A stretch of DNA of 64,000 nucleotides from Vanessa cardui. Taxonomy: Eukaryota > Arthropoda > Insecta > Lepidoptera > Nymphalidae. Shown here in pieces: positions 40,501 to 50,891 of this stretch. The notes below the pieces were generated by a model. It did no database searches. It was not told where the DNA came from and saw only the letters and a program-made list of their open reading frames with translations. Position numbers and translations under genes: made by a program. Location: positions 4,650,001-4,714,000 of the forward strand of contig NC_061154.1 in the NCBI RefSeq assembly GCF_905220365.1, given 5' to 3'. Position 1 is the stretch's first letter. Every line of letters begins with the position of its first letter.

Positions 40501-42223
40501 AGAATAATCGGTAACAAGTGCACTCGACCTAAAACTATACTTAAACATCTATATATACATACCATAGACATTACTTTGTAATACTTAGTAAGGTACATAA
40601 GTCGTTTTAATAGTTTATAGATCTCATTTGGTTAGTGTAAAAAGGTTAATTATAAATATATTTTTGAAGGTAGTCCATAATGTCAAGCACTCCTTGACTT
40701 GATATTCGAAAAGCTTATTTTTTTATGGTATAGGTTGGCGGACGAGCATATGGGCCACCTGATGGTAAGTGGTCACCATCACCCATAGACAATGACGCTG
40801 TAAGAAATATTAACTATTCGTTACATCGTCAATGTGCCACCAACCTTGGGAACTAAGATGTTAATCCTTTGTGCCTGTAGTTACACTGGCTCACTCACCC
40901 TTCAAACCGGATCACAACAATACTGAGTACTGTTATTTGGCGGTAGAATAACTGGTGAGTGGGTGGTACCTACCCAGACGGGCTTGCACAAAGCCCTACC
41001 ACTAAGATTATTTTATTTAGCTTATGAATTGTACACCTTGTGTTTACAATAACAAATAATTTAAACATATTTGGTTTATAGGTGTTGGTCTGGTTGGAGA
41101 AACTTCGTAAGCAGGTGGGAGACAACTTCACAGAGGAAGGCCTTAAGGAGTTCATCTGGAAGACCCTCAAGTCTGGCCAGGTTGTGCCCGGTTACGGTCA
41201 CGCTGTGCTTAGAAAGACTGACCCAAGGTAAGCCTGTTGAAATATTATATTAAAAACAGATTTCTTTGGAAGTATAACATCATAGTATCCATAAAATATA
41301 AAACAGGATTAATTAATGTTTTTAATATTGATAATTCTAGGTACACTTGCCAACGTGAGTTTGCTCTGAAGCACTTGCCCAACGACCCACTCTTCAAGTT
41401 GGTAGCTGCCGTGTACAAAGTTGTGCCACCAATCCTAACTGAGCTCGGCAAGGTCAAGAACCCCTGGCCCAATGTAGACTCCCACTCTGGTGTGCTATTA
41501 CAGGTGAATACAATTTTAATATTATTTATTAGATACATTGCCTGACAACAATGATGAATGTTTTTTTTTAATTATAATGAACTTTAGACTTATTTATATA
41601 ACATAGTATGCATAAATAATAATAATTAATTCCATATTCAAGGTCAAAATTGTACAAATTGTTTATTTTTTTGTAGTAAATATGCGAGTATAGTAGGACC
41701 CAAATTAGATGTAGCATCGGAAAATGCAATGGAATGAAATTAAAACCGATTACTGCCGATTTACACAACCAATAGAAATAGCTCCCTATCGCGCCATTCG
41801 GCGCTATTCGTCGCTATAGATTCACGCGTCAGAGAAAACAAGTGCATGTAAATCAACGCGTCAAATTGACGAATATATTAGGTCAAATGATATTACAAGT
41901 TATTACGTTTGTGCAAAGATCATATTCGCATGAGAAATAAATATTGATAATTTGGTATAGCATACTCAATTCGGATGTGATCGGTTTTACGAATTTTGCC
42001 GATGCGACATCTAAGTTGTGTCGTACTATACGTGTATACTTATATCTTTATGTTTTCACAGTATTACGGACTGAAGGAAATGAACTACTACACCGTTATG
42101 TTTGGCGTGTCCCGTGCTCTCGGCGTGCTCGCTCAGCTGATCTGGTCCCGTGCTCTAGGCTTACCCATCGAACGTCCCAAGTCCCTCAGCACTGAACTCC
42201 TCATTAAGCAAGTCGGCAAGTAA
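22592..42223 (+). CDS. kdn: Mitochondrial citrate synthase
   Basis: Condenses acetyl-CoA and oxaloacetate to citrate in the mitochondrial matrix, the entry step of the TCA cycle. It is the orthologue of Drosophila knockdown (kdn). Nine exons join in phase: 22592-22636, 28471-28632, 29383-29612, 30438-30594, 31845-32044, 39675-39807, 41082-41227, 41341-41503 and 42062-42223. They encode 465 aa, the usual animal length. The N-terminus (MALFRITSTKLIEIQ plus KVCPTASILLRNLSA) is a basic, amphipathic mitochondrial presequence. Active-site His, His and Asp are in GPLHGLANQE, GYGHAVLRKTDPR and NVDSHSG. It ends QVGK, with no peroxisomal signal. Intron 1 is 5.8 kb and intron 5 is 7.6 kb. Exon 5 is flanked by inverted SINEs. 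A polyadenylation signal AATAAA is at 42697-42702. All exons are intact. Confidence 0.97.
22637..28470 (+). other. Citrate synthase intron 1
   Basis: A 5.8-kb intron between the presequence exon and the second exon. Open frames here are short and show no family resemblance. The only structures noted are a 16-base poly(A) run near 25540 and the perfect hairpin at 27042-27091. Confidence 0.7.
27042..27091. repeat. Perfect 18-bp hairpin
   Basis: TAATCATTTATGTTATAA at 27042-27059 is perfectly complementary to 27074-27091, with a 14-base loop. It is AT-rich and lies in intron 1 of citrate synthase. The stem is too short for a typical insect miRNA precursor. Confidence 0.85.
30118..30295. repeat. 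89-bp tandem duplication
   Basis: Two adjacent 89-bp units (30118-30206 and 30207-30295), each starting GATTGACCATGG, differ at about seven positions. They lie in intron 3 of citrate synthase, about 140 bp before exon 4. The sequence just upstream (near 30040-30115) looks like a worn copy of the ~290-bp retroposon. Confidence 0.9.
31164..31450 (-). mobile_element. Metulj-like SINE upstream of citrate synthase exon 5
   Basis: Same family as 17082-17419 and in the same (minus) orientation. The tRNA-like head is at the right end, and a (CAA)n-like tail is at the left (minus-strand sense GTTGTTGTTG). An 8-bp direct repeat TTGATAAT flanks it at 31156-31163 and 31451-31458. It lies in intron 4 of citrate synthase. 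Confidence 0.9.
31482..31777. repeat. Three copies of a 17-bp CCGG palindrome
   Basis: ATACCGGCTCCCGGTAT occurs in full near 31763. It occurs with one changed base near 31483, and as its complement ATACCGGGAGCCGGTAT near 31528. Each is itself an inverted repeat (ATACCGG/CCGGTAT around three bases), and two are preceded by CTGTTGACA. The first two copies can also pair with each other, with a loop of about 30 bases. They lie in intron 4, just before citrate synthase exon 5. Confidence 0.8.
32086..32388 (+). mobile_element. Metulj-like SINE downstream of citrate synthase exon 5
   Basis: Same family as 31164-31450 but in the opposite orientation. A-box-like GGGCCCAGTGGTTAGAAC is at the left, B-box-like GGGTTCAAACCC follows, and the body ends near 32388 in a T-rich run. 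It starts about 45 bp after citrate synthase exon 5. No clear target duplication was found, so the ends are approximate. Confidence 0.85.
32659..32815. repeat. Dispersed repeat remnant
   Basis: Contains 'tttacaagcacttttgaatcgtcattt' in pieces and 'aagaaccggcaagaacctcagtagtttt'. It shares this layout with 46826-46940 and, in reverse, with 36192-36250. It is typical of a common lepidopteran retroposon tail, but the family is not certain. It lies in citrate synthase intron 5. Confidence 0.55.
33104..33154. repeat. 24-bp hairpin with a 3-base loop
   Basis: TAAATTCATACGAAG followed by TTTTTAGTG (33104-33127) pairs with 33131-33154 with one mismatch, around the loop TGT. It lies in citrate synthase intron 5. 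It could be a very short palindromic element or a replication-generated palindrome. Confidence 0.9.
33160..36020 (+). other. Citrate synthase intron 5, middle part
   Basis: AT-rich intron sequence without a recognised gene. A worn fragment of the ~290-bp retroposon is visible near 35775-35890 ('actaagatgttatgttccc'). Confidence 0.5.
36025..36195 (+). repeat. Dispersed repeat sharing 'GGTGTTGGTTGTCA'
   Basis: Similar to 55690-55866 in the same orientation. Both read GGTGTTGGTTGTCA, then 'aacaccaaatttca', 'ttcggttca', and an 'acagag' run before 'acatttataatatt'. The family is unknown. It lies in citrate synthase intron 5. Confidence 0.65.
36255..36541 (-). mobile_element. Poly(A)-tailed ~290-bp retroposon, second copy
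   Basis: Reverse-oriented copy of 12541-12830. It begins with a T run and ATGGTATAGGTTGGCGG, and ends CCCTACCACCAAGT. It is well preserved along its length and lies in intron 5 of citrate synthase. Confidence 0.85.
36708..36955 (+). mobile_element. tRNA-derived SINE with (AAT)n tail
   Basis: The head contains an A-box-like GCGGTCGAGTAGTGTGTAC and a good B-box, GGGTTCGATTCCC. A body ('ttgtcttgggtctgggtggtacc' in pieces, 'acacaagtgctttagctac') and an (AAT)n tail follow. It appears full length, about 250 bp. It matches a SINE layout I know from butterflies, and is a different family from the Metulj-like copies. Confidence 0.85.
36960..39670 (+). other. Citrate synthase intron 5, distal part: nothing recognised
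   Basis: AT-rich intron up to exon 6. No repeat shared with other parts of the window, no convincing open frame and no RNA gene were seen. Confidence 0.5.
40718..41010 (-). mobile_element. Poly(A)-tailed ~290-bp retroposon, third copy
   Basis: Reverse-oriented copy of the 12541-12830 element, very similar to 36255-36541. It ends about 70 bp before citrate synthase exon 7. Together with 36255-36541 it forms direct repeats around exon 6. A worn third fragment is visible near 40095-40190. Confidence 0.85.
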
Positions 42224-45200
42224 CCCCCCACACCTCCCACTAGGCGATTCACTGCCATCTGACGTTACAATGCAGGAAACAATATAGTCAGATCGCCTAC
42301 GTATCAGTACTCCACATAGTGGCCATGTAGTGATAGTTCTGTCACTATCGCCCGGTTTCTTCACACACAACACCAATAGTCAATTTGTAAATGGAAGGTA
42401 TTTTTCAAAATTTTAACATAAATTTTTAAATATTGTTTAGCGGTAAGTGTAAGTGAATGTTTTGATAGTGTTATTTTCTTTTTTTTAATTTATATAATTG
42501 TTGATGCATTATACAATATCTTACAATTATCTCGGTGTACTTATATCTGTGATTGTTTTGTATTTTGTATACATATATTTAGATTTTAAATTTTTTAATC
42601 GATTATATCGAAAGTTAAATTGACTGGTGGTGTGTTTCAGCTCCGGGCTTCATAGCTACTCTAGATTAGCGAGATGTTTCGTTGTTGGGTTCATTAAATA
42701 AATGTAGGGTTTTTCATAGCGAATGTGATAGTATGCTGTGCATACTGTTGTTTTAGAAAATGAATACGGCGAACAGAACGATATTCACATCTTTATACTA
42801 GATTGAAGTGACGTCACTCACTCAGTATTGTATTTTTGTCATTGTATTTAGATTCAATAGGTTCTGTTAATCGTAGTAAGACATTTGTGAGGTATAAGTA
42901 AGGACGCAGTTTTCACTATAAGAAAACTCGATTCATACTTCCTACCCATAAACATCTTACCGTTCTATTTATTTATTCTTCATCTTGTAACATTTTCGTA
43001 GTTGTACTGTAATTTAAAATCAAGTTACCAAAGTATTGTTGGTATTCATTATGTGGATATGGAGGAACAATTTGATTGAACAGTTATGTATAAATGTATC
43101 GATTAATATTGATTTTTATTGTAAACAAATAGTGTGATATTATATTGATTGAATTCATTCGCACAGCTCTGTCATGTAATTAGTGATGTTACATCAGACG
43201 ATCATTGTTTCTTTGTTTCATGGATATTTATTCGATCACCTTAGTTGTATGGTTGTGTGTGTGGTTCGGTGCGCTGAGCGCGTACAATATTATATCGAGA
43301 AACTATGTCGTGTAATGTTCTGTCTACGAATATCATGGCGACGATATGGTAAATTGACAATACTAAAATAAATTGGTACGGTGTAGTTAATGTCGGTGTT
43401 TTTTATTGCCCGTGCAGTCACGGCAGACGCCCTCCGTTGCGATATGTATGTATGTATGTCATAATAATAGTTACAACTATTGCAATCTGTAAAGTGACTC
43501 GCTCCAGTGCTGCACTTGTGCATTACCTCAATCCTTTTAAATTTTTTCCTCGAAAATTCATTTATTAATGACAATTCATATTAATTTATTATGATTTTGA
43601 TTTATTGAATTCTTTTTTTTGTGAATTGTTGTTTAATTAATCAATTTCATATCGAACAGATTTAAGAAGAAATGGAGATGTCATTCAAAAGGAACGTAAC
43701 ATTTAGAAAATCCTGCATCTATTGTTTGTATTTATTAATTGTTACTACATTATAACTTTGATAATTTAAAAAAATAATTCGAAAATGCGTTTCTTTTGAA
43801 GTAGTAAATAAAGATTTAAATATATTTTATGAAAGTAGTAACTTCCTTAACCAACCTAAATTAAATTTCATCAATATTAATGTAATAATTAAAGAAAAAT
43901 TCAATCCAAAATGGTTGAAATTAATTTATTGGGTGAATTGATTCAAAACAAGTGTTTTAATCATAATCAAATAACATTAAAAGAGAAATTTCAGAAATGA
44001 CAGGGTTTATTAATAACTGTGCCCACGACCTTTTACGCGTTTAAATTTAACAAAAAAAATTTGTAGCCTAAGTTACTCATTATAACAGTTATCTGCCAGA
44101 GTAAATCCCGTCAAAATCGGTTCAGCCTTTCCAGAGATTAGCCGGAACAAACAGACAGACAAAAATTGTAATATGCATTGAGGTACACGTGCGTAAAAAA
44201 GCACATATGTAAAAAAAAGGCTCATTTTAATATTACAAACAGACGCTCCAATTTTATTATATGTATAGATGTAAACTAGGTAATCGAAAACTGATAATTA
44301 ATAAGAAAACGAACCTACGACGAATATTTATATATAATAGGTACTTGAAAAGAAGAAAGCACCGATTTTGTCGCCGTGACGACCCATCAGTTCCGAACGG
44401 ATTGCATTGGACGTGGAAAATGTATAGTGCTGCAAATTGGGCGGACAGCTGATCATTACTAAACCGTTAGTTAATAAAGTCAAATCTCCCATTTATGGTG
44501 ACATTTAAGACAGATAATAAATATAAAATAAAATTATTTTATTAACTTTGGATAATAAGCGCGGAAAATGTTTTTAGCATCCTGTTATGAATTAAATCGG
44601 TAGTCATTTTTATTTTTAGCATTGATCATATCTTGTAATCAGAAAGGTTTTATGTTTTAAAATGATCACTTCATCAATTCAAATTTAGTTTAATTAATTA
44701 AAGTCAAACGTCGCTGCTGCAAATTAGTTCAACAGGATAGTTATTTTACAGATATTTTCCAGTATAATTTGCTCGACTCCTTATGGAGCTAATGTTCAAA
44801 ATGATTCCGGAAATGTAAACTCCACAATGAAGACATCAATATCTCTACATTGTAACGTTTCTAAAAGCGTTGTCAACTGACAATTCAGCACAAAAATGAT
44901 GGTAGATGCGATCCTGATATTTTCTACCTCAATTATTAACTACTCATAATGTACGAGTGTCACATTAACAACACATTGATTTTTTTCTGGGAGTTTAGTA
45001 ACTATCATTTTCGATACTAATCTTGAACGGAAGGTATTGCATTACTGACAAAAATATTCTTCCAATAATTTGAATCTTATTAAACTTTGACAGATGTTGC
45101 AAATAATGCGTTCGAAACCCGGCTAAGACAATATCTTAAAACGCCTGTCGATAATCTTATCAGCTAATAATTAAGGGAAAATAAATCATGATAATATTGG

Positions 45201-45359
45201 AATGTATATATTTTCACAATTACAGTCAATATATAATAAACACACAACTTATCTTAATCACACCACATGAATGTCACAATCGCTCACAAACTCGTCCTAT
45301 TGCAACTTGCCCTTGCGACTTTTGCGTTTTCTTGCTTTGCGTTTCGTAAAAAGTTGCTG
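42224..45359. other. Convergent intergenic region with citrate synthase 3' UTR
   Basis: Citrate synthase (plus) and the RUS-family gene (minus) converge here. The citrate synthase 3' UTR runs at least to AATAAA at 42697-42702. A second AATAAA is near 43367. Beyond that the sequence is AT-rich with a (TATG)n run near 43445 and the dispersed repeat at 44055-44260. No further gene is recognised. Confidence 0.6.
44055..44260 (+). repeat. Dispersed repeat sharing 'TCAAAATCGGTTCAGCC'
   Basis: Contains TCCCGTCAAAATCGGTTCAG, then 'ttccagagattagccggaacaaacagacag' in pieces, then a later 'ttacaaacagacgctccaattttatt'. Related copies lie at 45915-46100 (same orientation) and 48515-48672 (reverse). It is a common lepidopteran repeat whose superfamily I cannot assign. 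Confidence 0.7.
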
Positions 45360-48300
45360 TCAATCATCTTTCTCCGGATCCTTTTCAGCGGTGTCTTTGA
45401 TATTCGTTTTAGATTTCCCTTCTTTTTTCTTCTCTACGTCGCGGAACCTGACCGATGGTTCAGGTTCTATTGTAAACATCTCGTCGTCCATTAAATCGAC
45501 TAGATCATTTCCGTTTTGTTGAGAAACTTTTCTCGATTTTGCTTGTGCGCCTTGTGGATCAGTCGAATGTGCAAAGTCTATATGTTCAAATGACATTTCG
45601 TTTAAAATTGATTTTTCGCCACAGACACGCCATTCGTCTACCATTAGTAAATGCTTGCTCAAATCCCATCCTGATAAAGATAAAAATAAATATAATAAAA
45701 ATAGTTAATGGAAAATTACTGCAATTATTGACTGCATAGCCTTATTTACTTATAAACACATTCCTGGTATGGTATTCATTATTTAGTCACTTACTACCGG
45801 AGCGTAGAGACTTCATGAGTGTATGAATTTGACAAAAATGTTATTATGTACGTGCCACGAGCGGTACTGGACAATATTTTGACGTAATAATTATATTATA
45901 TATAATTTTAAAATAAAAGTAGTGTAAGTTACTCCTTATTAAATCAACTATCTACCAGTGAAGGTCCCATCAAAATCAATCCAGCCGTTCCAGAGATTAG
46001 CCGGAAGAAACACAAAATTTGTAAAAAAAGTGTGTCAAAAATTTGGTATATATACCATACACATGTATTATATGCAAATAGACACTCGAATTTTATTCTA
46101 TCGCTTATAAACACCATTATATTATGATATGAGACAAACCAGTTTGTACGAGGCCCGATTTCACAGACTGCCATTCTTGTGCAGCAATACTGTTAACATA
46201 TCGTTGTAATTCATAGGATGGTTCATAGATGAACCCACTGCGCTTGCCTGATTTTCTGCTCCATTCAACTGATTGTAACATTTTACACACTTGGGCAAAT
46301 GGCTTGAGTTCTGAAGTACTGTGGAACACTGGCTACAAGTTTTGAACACAATATTAAAAAGTCCTCCAGAATAAAATAGCAATTTTACTGCAGCCTCTAA
46401 ATATTTTCAATAAAAATGAGGTTAGTGGTTATGAAATAAATAATCAATAGATAAAAATTCAGTAGAACTCACCAATTTGTAATTATTTATGGCACAAGTT
46501 GTTATTGATAGTAATACAGCATGAAAATACGCGCACAATATATCATCGGTCGTTGATCCATCTTTGATAAATATATACATGATCCTATAGTTGGTGTTTG
46601 GATACAAAATGTATTTCCTCTCGTTGTATATTTCTTTAATTTCCTTTAGGTGCGATGCTTTTGAAGCCTCTTTGATTATTTGCGCCATCGAACCACCAAG
46701 TTTCATTTGAAATCCGCATATTTTTAAGTCTGAAAAAAATAATCAAATAAATATGTAATTTTATATTAAAGCATAAATCATAAAATTACTTTATATTTCA
46801 TAAGAAATAAATCAAGACATATTCTATTCAATTAGGCTTTTACAAGAACTTTTGAAATGTCATTTTAAAAAGTATTTTAAGTGAAGTAGGTTCTACCGAG
46901 AAAAAAAGGGAAGGAACTTAGTAGTTACTCTTTTTCAGAATTTAAAGATAATATATATAAAATCATAAAACTCACCTAACAAGTTAGGGCCAAGCTGATA
47001 GAATATAATGGGTTCATTTCTGTTTATCTCACAAGGATTTGCAATTACCTCCTTCTTCAGGTAAGTATCGATTACTTGTATGAAACGTGGTTCGTTAAGG
47101 GTTCTCAGGCAAACTGCTCGAACCGCAAAGTAATTGAAGACAATATGCAGTATCAACATTATACTGAATATGAAAAGTGAATTGCTGTAAAAAAAATGAT
47201 ATATCTAAGTAGTGTTTCTAATCTTTTTTAATCATTTCTAATATTGGTTACACTTGCAAACTGTACCAATTTAATGATATATTTCAAATGACAGCAATAC
47301 AGTTTTTACAATTTTTTTGTAACAAAAGTATAACACTTCGCTACATTGCCTCCACTGATGACAGGAGGGCTGGTTCGTTGCCCAGAGGATCCAATAGGGA
47401 AATGCTGCTAGCATTTTGCCACCATTCGACGGGGTCAAGATTTATACATTAGTTTTAATTCATATTTGAATACAATGCTTTTAATGTTATTAATTATTAT
47501 GTTAATAAATGTAGTTTACACATACAACTTTACTACTAAACATTGTCTAGTGAATTAGTTAAACACAAATTTCTCTCCTTCTGAGACTAATTTGGCATTC
47601 AAAGAAAAATAAATTACATTTACAGGTAAAATAATCTAGCTCTATATCATAAGCTCTTAGTTATTGTATGATAACTGCAGGTGCAAAACCGAGCAGATAG
47701 TTCTCTCATATGTTAGATATGCTGGTTTTAATTGCATTGCTTGGTTTTACATTGTTAGTTCGATTTGTTTAAGAAAAAAGATTCGTGGTAAAAAGGTTAG
47801 CTTTTATTATTTAAATATCTTGAAATACTATCAAAGCTAACAAGGGACCCCAAAAGAGAAGAAGTATGGTATGCACAATGAGATCTATAGGATAAATTTG
47901 ACATTTTGGTATATGTTTCTTTGTAGTGGGACATTTTATGTAGATATAAAAATAATCAAAGCAGTAAATCATTTTTTAAAGAAAAAAATCTTATTTAATT
48001 ATGCTTAAACTAAAAAAGCTAATACAAAGAAAAACTTTAAGAAATAGCAGATAAGAATACCCAAAAACAGTAATGATGAAGAGAGCAGTGAAGGATGCTA
48101 TAAGGTTGACTGCTGTTTCCTGGGATGAGTCTTTTGCTGATACATCGGCCATGTTTCCACGAAGCGCATGGTGCTGTGTCATTGCAGCCCTTGTTGCACC
48201 ACCTTTATTGATAGTGTCAGTAATTAACTATTATAAGCTAGAAGTAGTTAGTTGGTTTTAATTTTATATTATGATAATATTTTATTGTTGTTTATTAATT

Positions 48301-49809
48301 GGTTTGCCTTGACATTCTCTTGTTCCATCATTCCCCCTTTGTACCATTTTCTAGCCCCTTGGGAGTATTTGCGACATATGTTGCATTTAATTACAAATCT
48401 ATTACATATAATAGAATTGGAGTGTCTGTTTGTGATATTAAATTAGCCCTTTTTTACTCAAATCATATGTATGTATACATGGTACATATACCAAATTAAC
48501 ATTTTTTACAATTTTTGTCTGCCTGTCTGTTTGTTCCGGCTGATCTCTGGAACGGCTTGACTGATTTTGACGGGTCTTTCACTGGCAGATAACTGATATA
48601 ATAAGAAGTAACTTAGGCTACAATAATATTTTTTTTTAGTTAAATTCAAACGCGTACAAGGTCGCGGATACAGCTAGTTGATATATAAAACAACACTAAT
48701 AAATATATTTATTATATTGTCATATTCTGTTACTTCTTTAGTTATAAATCATTTCAACAATAATAAATTTTGATATTTTACAACTCCTACCATCAACACT
48801 TTGTTTAGTATTAAATATTTTATTTGTATAAAAAAACTCACCTGCAACTCCGACAACAGCTTTCATAACAGTACTCACACACAAAGCAAATGTAATATAA
48901 TTCCGAAATAGAGGCAAAGCTATTTCAATACACATTGCGGCATCGTTAAGGGTATCAGCATATAGTCTCCACTTCTTGCTATATGCATCCAAATAAGTAC
49001 TGTTAAGAGAATTTTATATTAACATTTGCAAAACCACATCTACAATTATAAAAACGATATGAATATGTATTTTATGCATTATTTTCTAGTGATAACTCTA
49101 TTTTTTAATACAATAATCAAAGCTTTTGCTAGTTTAATTTGTTAGAAATTGGACAACCGTAACTGGGAATTAATAGATTTTATGTGATTTCATGCTAATG
49201 CATACATATATAATTACCATAATATGGATAGATCTCTTACCCATGACTATAGGCAAATAATATTCTTCCAACATGGCCACAGCCATCCTTGAGTACCCAA
49301 GTAACAGTAGCAGCTAGTGGCGTAGCATTTTTGTCTCCAACCCCTACACCTCGCAATACTTCCTGCGTTGCAAGTGTTCCTGTAATTTTACTCTACCTTC
49401 TAAGTCAGATATGGTTACATTCATAATACATACATAAATAATTATTTTTTTAAATACGAAAATGCATTTAATTTAAGAGTGTATTTATGGCAAACCTGAA
49501 ATAGTACTGCAAAATGCTTGTGCTGTATCCCATATTTGGTATGCAATATAATCCTTGCTTACACTGTCGGGGTAGCCCTGAGGCAAAAATATCTTAGTGA
49601 ATAAACTTGCCACATCATTTAATTTCTCTTCTTTGCAAACCACAACATTCAATTGATCTAAAAAAGAAGTTTGTACTGTTAATTTCTGTATTTTCATTAA
49701 TTTATTTAGAAGATTTCCGTTCTTTACCGGGAGGCTTCACCAAATATCTTTCCTTAGCCGATGAACCATATTTTTCTTTGAATATAATATCTCCGTCTTG
49801 CGATTTCAT
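45360..49809 (-). CDS. RUS family member 1 homologue (DUF647)
   Basis: Homologue of human RUSF1 (C16orf58) and related to plant ROOT UV-B SENSITIVE proteins. The molecular function in animals is not established. Nine minus-strand exons join in phase: 49809-49728, 49657-49496, 49379-49241, 48999-48842, 48202-48061, 47184-46976, 46729-46473, 46332-46140 and 45670-45360, giving 550 aa. Family motifs are FLPQGYPDSVSKDY, QIWDTAQAF, WRLYADTLNDAAMCIEIA, NMADVSAKDSSQET, NYFAVRAVCLRTLNE and HLLMVDEWR. Hydrophobic stretches suit a membrane protein. After VDEWR there is an extra acidic and lysine-rich tail of about 85 residues (ending KDPEKDD) that I do not recall in the human protein. The donor after exon 5 (GTATTC) is weak, but the phase requires it. 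The start was chosen as the first in-frame ATG of exon 1. Confidence 0.9.
45915..46100 (+). repeat. Dispersed repeat, second copy
   Basis: Same family as 44055-44260: 'gtaagttactccttatt', 'cccatcaaaatcaatccagcc', 'ccagagattagccggaagaaac', ending 'agacactcgaattttatt'. It lies in the last intron (intron 8) of the RUS-family gene. Confidence 0.65.
46826..46940. repeat. Dispersed repeat remnant
   Basis: Shares 'ggcttttacaagaacttttgaa', 'ttctaccgagaa' and 'aacttagtagttactcttttt' with 32659-32815. It lies in intron 6 of the RUS-family gene. Confidence 0.5.
48515..48672 (-). repeat. Dispersed repeat, third copy (reverse)
   Basis: Complement of the 44055-44260 family: 'ttgttccggctgatctctgg', 'tgattttgacgggtctttc', 'agtaacttaggctacaat'. 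It lies in intron 4 of the RUS-family gene. Confidence 0.65.
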
Positions 49810-50891
49810 ATTTGCTTCTTGTATAATGTATAGTATTTTATGTCTTTAATACAGAATCATATTTTACAGCGAAGCTTGTAATAACTCTAAAAAGATATAG
49901 ATAGATAATATTTAAACATTATTTCATTTATATAAACTAGGATATTGTAATACTGTGTTATGGTACTTCATTTGATTATTATTTGTCATTAATGATAATC
50001 ATTACAAATTACAATACCTAATTACAATCGGGCACCGGGTGTAACGTCATAAGATATTTAGGCAAGTGTTAATTAATAGCAATTTTTTTTTTTGTTTTAG
50101 GCTAGTTTCATACTTGGTTTTATTTACCAATTTATCGTATTCTAGGCCAACTAATTTATTAAATTATAATTGAAATTCGTGAAAAACGCAGCAATTGTAT
50201 ACATACATACTCAAAATAGCAAATACATACTCTTTGGTTCGCAGCTCATAGGTACAGACGTATAATCGTTATTTAGTCTGTGACATCTCGCTAAGAAGTT
50301 AATTCGTACTCGTATAATATTTTTAAGCTTTACAAATTTTTAACTCTTCTTATTTTATTATACTTACTAAAAAAATTACAACTTTTCTAGTTAATCTTAT
50401 TTATTATAACGTTATATTTATAAGTTGTATATATTTAAGCACTTATTAATATTAAGGTTTTAAATATAATTATGAATTAAAAATATTAAAATTCGTAAAG
50501 TAACTTTACAAATCTGATCTAAAACGAACCAGGCGAGATTATAATTTTAATAGAGCTTTATGGACCACTACTCCAAAAGTCAAGTCTTTCGACAGCAAAT
50601 GGTACAAAAATGTAATTTGATATAAGAATATTTTGAAAAAGCAAAACGAGATCTAAATAAGATCTCTTTTTGCTTTAGATTTGCCGCAGCGGTACCGGCT
50701 CTTAATATTGTTTCTTGGATTTGAGACGGGGCCAACGTGTCAGCGTATGTCCTCGTTACCAGGGAACCAATGTCAATCCATCAGATCTCTTACCATAATC
50801 ACGACTAATTCCTCGAGGCTCAGTAAGAGTAGGAACGTCGATGATGGTAAGAGTCATTTTTATTGTGTCATTGAGAGAACTGTGGTAGAAA
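49810..50891. other. Upstream region of the RUS-family gene
   Basis: AT-rich sequence between the RUS-family start codon and the LINE insertion, with no open frame of interest. It presumably carries the RUS-family promoter, but no motif can be placed. A 17-bp hairpin with one mismatch (50638-50654 against 50660-50676, five-base loop) centres on two AGATCT sites. Confidence 0.5.
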
